Assembly: GCA_963698085.1 (NCBI GenBank)
Contig: OY969122.1
Coordinates: 1,984,001 to 2,048,000 of the forward strand
Direction of reading: 5' to 3'
From: VRUE01 sp963698085
GTDB lineage: Bacteria; Actinomycetota; Thermoleophilia; Solirubrobacterales; 70-9
DNA length: 64,000 bases
Position numbers and translations under genes: made by a program. This document shows, piece by piece, positions 58,982 through 64,000 of the stretch; within the stretch, counting starts at the first letter, position 1; each line of letters starts with the position of its first letter. The notes under the pieces are model-generated. The model had not been told where the DNA came from. It saw nothing but the letters and a program-made list of their open reading frames with translations, and ran no database searches.

Positions 58982-59981
58982 CACCCAGCCGCCCCTCACC
59001 GATCCGTTCGAGATCGGCGACGTGGAGATCGCCAACCGCGTCTTGCTGGCGCCGCTGGCGGGGATCGGCAACTGGTTTGTTCGCCTGCAGGCGAAGCGAC
59101 ACGGGGCGGGCCTCGCCGTCTCGGAGATGATCTCCAGCTTCGGCTTGCATTACCGCAACGAGCGAACCATGCGCGAGCTGATGCGGATCCATCCCGATGA
59201 GCACCCGGTCTCGGTGCAGCTCTTCGGCCACGACCCGGAGGTGATGCGCTCCGGCGCCGCGGTTGCCGCCGAGGCGGGCGCCGATCTGATCGATATCAAC
59301 ATGGGCTGCCCGGTGCGCAAGGTGCGTAAGACCGGCGCCGGGGTCGAGCTGCTCACCGATCCCGACCTGGCCCTGGCTCTGCTCCGTGGCGCGATCGACG
59401 GCAGCGGCCTGCCGGTGACGGTGAAGTTGCGCTCCGGGTTGCGACCCGGAGATCTCTCTGGCTTCGAGCTTGCCGTACGGCTTGCCAACGAGGGCGGGGC
59501 GGCAGCGATTGGCTTCCACCCCCGCGCCGCGACGACCAAACACAAGGGCAGCCCCGACTACGCCCTCACCCGCGAGCTGGTCGAGCGAATCGAGGTGCCA
59601 GTAATCGTCTCCGGTGGTCTCGATGATGTCGAATCGGTGCGCCGCGCCTACCGCGAGTCCGGCGCCGCCGCGGTGATGCTCGCTCGCGGGGCTCTGGGCA
59701 ATCCCTGGCTGTTCGAGGAACTGATCGGGCGTCGTAGTACGCCCCCGTCGCGCGAGGAAGTGGTCGCCGAGTTGCTCTGGACGGTCGACCGCGCCGAGGA
59801 GCACCTCGGGCCCGAGCGAGCGCCCCGCTACCTGCGCAAGTTTTACCCCTGGTACGTCGAGGCCCTCGGTGCCTCGCCCGAGGTGGCCGCGGAGCTCCAA
59901 CGCAGCGCCGACCTGCCTCGGGCCAAGCAACTGATCGCCGCCCAAATTCCCTTGAGTGCCGGGCTGGCGCCCTCGCTATAA
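58965..59981 (+). CDS. dus: tRNA-dihydrouridine synthase
   Basis: A 338-residue FMN enzyme: NRVLLAPLAGIGNWFVRL (FMN site), VQLFGHDPEVM, IDINMGCPVRKVRKTGAG with the catalytic Cys, VTVKLRSGL and VSGGLDDVESVRRAY, then ARGALGNPWLFEEL. It reduces uridine to dihydrouridine in tRNA. The start at 58965 lies inside coaX. A near-perfect -10 box lies at its 3' end and probably drives greA. This coaX-dus-greA order fits the actinobacterial housekeeping run. Confidence 0.93.
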   Translation: MSGTPNTQPPLTDPFEIGDVEIANRVLLAPLAGIGNWFVRLQAKRHGAGLAVSEMISSFGLHYRNERTMRELMRIHPDEHPVSVQLFGHDPEVMRSGAAVAAEAGADLIDINMGCPVRKVRKTGAGVELLTDPDLALALLRGAIDGSGLPVTVKLRSGLRPGDLSGFELAVRLANEGGAAAIGFHPRAATTKHKGSPDYALTRELVERIEVPVIVSGGLDDVESVRRAYRESGAAAVMLARGALGNPWLFEELIGRRSTPPSREEVVAELLWTVDRAEEHLGPERAPRYLRKFYPWYVEALGASPEVAAELQRSADLPRAKQLIAAQIPLSAGLAPSL

Positions 59982-59982
59982 T
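59952..59982 (+). promoter_or_regulatory. Probable greA promoter
   Basis: TTGAGT (59952-59957) and a perfect -10 TATAAT (59977-59982) are separated by 19 bases, slightly long. The -10 lies over the end of dus. The transcript would have a leader of about 105 bases before the greA GTG, containing GCCCGGGC followed by TTTTT. Confidence 0.55.
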
Positions 59983-60093
59983 CCCGCGACTTCTGGCCCA
60001 GGTGTGACGTGCGAAAGCCGTCGTGCCCGGGCGTTTTTGGTCTCAGGGCCGAACCAACCCACGTCCAGCAAGTAGAAGCGAGGTCAGCGCAAA

Positions 60094-60573
60094 GTGACTC
60101 GGCAAGCCGTAATCACTCCGGAAGGGCTCGAGAAGCTCAAAGAGGAAATCGAGCACCTGTCGACTGCAAAACGGCGCGAGGTTGCCGAACGGATCAAGGA
60201 GGCCCGTGAGTTCGGCGACATTTCCGAGAACGCCGAGTACGACGACGCCAAGAACGAGCAGGCGCTGCTCGAGGGACGGATCGCCCAGCTCGAAGAGCGG
60301 CTGCGCCGCGCCACCGTCATCGACGAGAAAGACGTTGACACCGACGAAGTCAGCTTCGGCTCGGTTGTCCACGTCAAAGATCAGAAAAGCGGCGACTCGC
60401 AGAAATTCCAGATCGTCGGCTCGACCGAGGCAAACCCCGCCGAACACAAGCTCTCCAACGAGTCGCCGATCGGCAAAGCGCTGCTCGGCCATAAGCGCAA
60501 CGACGTGGTCAGCGTCGAGGTGCCGCGCGGGCCGAAGAAGAAACTCAAAATCACGAAGATCGAGAGCGCCTGA
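60094..60573 (+). CDS. greA: Transcription elongation factor GreA
   Basis: A 159-residue GreA starting GTG 60094. The N-terminal coiled coil holds the tip acidic pair (AREFGDISENAEYDDAK) that stimulates RNA polymerase transcript cleavage, and the C-terminal FKBP-like domain includes GSVVHVKD, and LSNESPIGKALLGHKRND. Full-length. It rescues backtracked RNA polymerase. It is followed by lysS after 29 bases. Confidence 0.95.
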   Translation: MTRQAVITPEGLEKLKEEIEHLSTAKRREVAERIKEAREFGDISENAEYDDAKNEQALLEGRIAQLEERLRRATVIDEKDVDTDEVSFGSVVHVKDQKSGDSQKFQIVGSTEANPAEHKLSNESPIGKALLGHKRNDVVSVEVPRGPKKKLKITKIESA

Positions 60574-60602
60574 CAGGTGCCAGATAGGCTCGCACGCGTC
60601 AG

Positions 60603-62081
60603 ATGAGCGAGTCCGAACAGCCAGAAATCTCTGACGTTCTCCGTGACCGGAGGGAGAAGCTGGAGCGTTTGAGGGCCGCGGGGATCGACCCGTTTCCTCA
60701 TGAGTTCGAGGAACGCGAGGAGATTGCCGAGGTGCGGGCGGCTCACGAGGGGCTGGCGGCCGGGATCGAGACCGATTCGCGCCACCGGGTCGCCGGGCGG
60801 ATCGTCGCCCGTCGTGGCCACGGCAAGGCCGCCTTCCTCGACCTGCGCGACGGTAGCGGCCAGCTCCAACTCCACGCCACCGCCGACAAGCTCGGTGAGG
60901 AGGCATTCGAGCTGTTGGTCGACCTCGACCTCGGCGATTTCGTCGGGGTCGAGGGGACGGCGCTGGCGACGCGGCGCGGGGGCGAGCTCTCGCTGGCGAT
61001 CGACCACTGGCGCCTGCTCGCCAAGAGCCTGCGGCCGCCGCCAGACAAATTCCACGGCCTCGAGGACGTTGAAACTCGCTACCGCCAGCGCGAGCTCGAC
61101 CTGCTCGCCAACGAGGAGAGCCGCCGCACCTTCGCGATCCGCGCTCGCGCAATCTCAGAGATCCGTCGCTGGCTCGACGAGCACGGCTTCGTCGAGGTCG
61201 AGACGCCGGTGTTGCAGCCGCTCTACGGCGGCGCCCTGGCCCGTCCCTTCACCACCCACCACAACGCCCTCGATCGCGACTTCTACCTGCGGATCGCGAC
61301 CGAGCTCTACCTGAAGCGGCTCGTCGTCGGCGGCATCGACAAGGTCTACGAGCTGGGCAAGGACTTCCGCAACGAGGGCGTCTCGCATAAGCACAACCCC
61401 GAGTTCACGATGCTCGAGTGGTACGAGGCTTACGCCGACTACGAGAAGACCGCGCACGACTTCGAGCTGCTGGTTTCAGAGGTGGCGGAGCGAGTGCTGG
61501 GCACGACGGTGGTCGAGCGCGACGGGGTCGAGATCGAGCTGGCGCCGCCCTGGAAACGGGTGAGCTTGCGCGACGCGGTGCGCAAGCGCACCGGCATTGA
61601 CATCGCCGAGCACCCGACCCGGGAGGCGCTGGCCGAGGCGATGGGCAGCGAGCTCGACGCGAGCGAGGGCTGGGGCAAGCTGGTCGATGGCCTGCTCGCC
61701 AAGTCGGTCGAGCCGGAGCTGATCCAGCCCACCTTCATCGTCGACTACCCGGTCGAGCTTTCGCCGTTTGCCAAGGCGCACCGCTCGGAGCCGGGACTGG
61801 TCGAGCGCTGGGAGGCCTTCATCGGGGGGATCGAGATCGCCAACTCCTTCAGCGAGCTCAACGATCCGGATGAGCAGAGGCAACGCTTCGAGCAACAGGC
61901 CGCGGAGCTGGAGCGGGGGGACGAGGAGGCGCAGCCCTACGACGAGGCATTCGTCGAGGCGCTCGAGCACGGCATGCCGCCGACCGGCGGCGTCGGCCTC
62001 GGCATTGACCGCCTTGCGATGATGCTGACGGGAGCCCGCAGCCTGCGCGAGATCGTGCTTTTCCCGGCAATGCGCTCCTGA
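60603..62081 (+). CDS. lysS: Lysyl-tRNA synthetase, class II
   Basis: A 492-residue class II LysRS. The N-terminal OB-fold anticodon domain starts RVAGRIVARRGHGKAAFLDL; motif 2 is FRNEGVSHKHNPEFTMLEWY; motif 3 is GVGLGIDRLAMMLTGARSLR, with LFPAMR. It charges tRNA(Lys). Start ATG 60603. A 179-base gap with a short hairpin precedes clpC. Confidence 0.96.
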   Translation: MSESEQPEISDVLRDRREKLERLRAAGIDPFPHEFEEREEIAEVRAAHEGLAAGIETDSRHRVAGRIVARRGHGKAAFLDLRDGSGQLQLHATADKLGEEAFELLVDLDLGDFVGVEGTALATRRGGELSLAIDHWRLLAKSLRPPPDKFHGLEDVETRYRQRELDLLANEESRRTFAIRARAISEIRRWLDEHGFVEVETPVLQPLYGGALARPFTTHHNALDRDFYLRIATELYLKRLVVGGIDKVYELGKDFRNEGVSHKHNPEFTMLEWYEAYADYEKTAHDFELLVSEVAERVLGTTVVERDGVEIELAPPWKRVSLRDAVRKRTGIDIAEHPTREALAEAMGSELDASEGWGKLVDGLLAKSVEPELIQPTFIVDYPVELSPFAKAHRSEPGLVERWEAFIGGIEIANSFSELNDPDEQRQRFEQQAAELERGDEEAQPYDEAFVEALEHGMPPTGGVGLGIDRLAMMLTGARSLREIVLFPAMRS

Positions 62082-62260
62082 AGCGTCCCGAAACGGGGGC
62101 GAAAAAGCCGCTAGGAGCGGCAATAGAGGGCCCAAGGCCGGAGGGGCACTCTCGGTATCGTGTTAGGGCACATAGGCGCCTACCGGTACCCGAAGGGCGT
62201 CCGCGGTACTTCCGACCGCAAATCGCGTTTGACCTTAAAAAGGCCAAGAGAGGAAGCCTT
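62082..62260. other. lysS-clpC intergenic region
   Basis: 179 bases. A short hairpin, GCCGCT-AGG-AGCGGC (62107-62121 region), may be a terminator for lysS. AGGTCAAA on the minus strand near 62230 matches one half of a CtsR site, but no second half is evident. No complete promoter could be assigned. Confidence 0.35.

Positions 62261-64000
<1,740 letters not shown>

Noticed and set aside
62221..62245. CtsR operator before clpC
   Set aside because: Only one half-site (AGGTCAAA) matches; the required second direct repeat is absent.

Overview
The window is 64 kb of high-GC, gene-dense bacterial chromosome with short gaps, many GTG/TTG starts and frequent 4-base start/stop overlaps. Three F420-dependent luciferase-like oxidoreductases, an EgtB/EgtD ergothioneine pair, InlB-type repeat surface proteins, type III glutamine synthetase and a tilS-hpt-ftsH-folP-folB-folK-coaX-dus-greA-lysS-clpC housekeeping run point to an actinobacterium, most likely Thermoleophilia (Solirubrobacterales). 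That placement is inference from gene content. No rRNA, tRNA or CRISPR array was seen.

Layout. 1-3.9 kb: the 3' end of a beta-propeller/InlB-repeat surface protein, an ASH-repeat exoprotein, a VapBC module and two small minus-strand genes. 3.9-8.7 kb: a plus-strand lipid or ketone catabolism run (thiolase, crotonase, Baeyer-Villiger-type monooxygenase, hotdog thioesterase, GGCT-like protein). 8.8-15.3 kb: a P-type ATPase, an LLM oxidoreductase and proton-translocating transhydrogenase pntAA-AB-B. 15.4-18.4 kb: an accessory patch with an AbiEi/DUF559 gene bracketed by 50-bp palindromes, a pilin-leader exoprotein and an intact IS481-family insertion. 18.4-31.5 kb: metabolic genes (SDR, egtBD, an orphan hipA kinase, two more LLM enzymes, glpX, amine oxidase, rlmN, K+ channel, P450). 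31.5-35.7 kb: MFS exporter, glutamine synthetase III and a frameshifted NlpC/P60-type peptidase. 35.9-43.9 kb: fused beta-oxidation enzyme, sirtuin, HAD phosphatase, a large three-part cell-wall hydrolase and a nucleoside phosphorylase. 43.7-49.5 kb: an iron-uptake operon (imelysin lipoprotein, FTR1 permease) divergent from amt-glnB. 49.7-64 kb: MerR-type adenylate cyclase followed by the housekeeping run, ending inside clpC.

The most unusual content is a layer of structured repeats placed at gene boundaries. Family 1 has six copies of an exactly 50-bp palindrome built as 12-7-12-7-12: constant arms GACGTGCCGGTG/CACCGGCACGTC, constant core GTCCATATGGAC and two variable 7-mers. Copies abut or overlap stop codons, can supply an SD-like GAGG plus ATG, and two of them supply both the start and the stop of the DUF559 gene. 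Family 3 has two roughly 115-125 base elements with a conserved 75-base core (65/75 identical by my hand alignment) and 19-21 bp arms that differ between copies but stay perfectly complementary. Family 2 has two copies of a smaller inverted repeat. Several single-copy large inverted repeats sit at other gene ends, often containing the stop codons of both convergent neighbours.

Two places look damaged or mis-sequenced: a likely single-base deletion in the NlpC/P60-type gene near 35,295, and an implausibly long same-strand overlap between the FTR1 permease and the nucleoside phosphorylase at 43,725-43,891.
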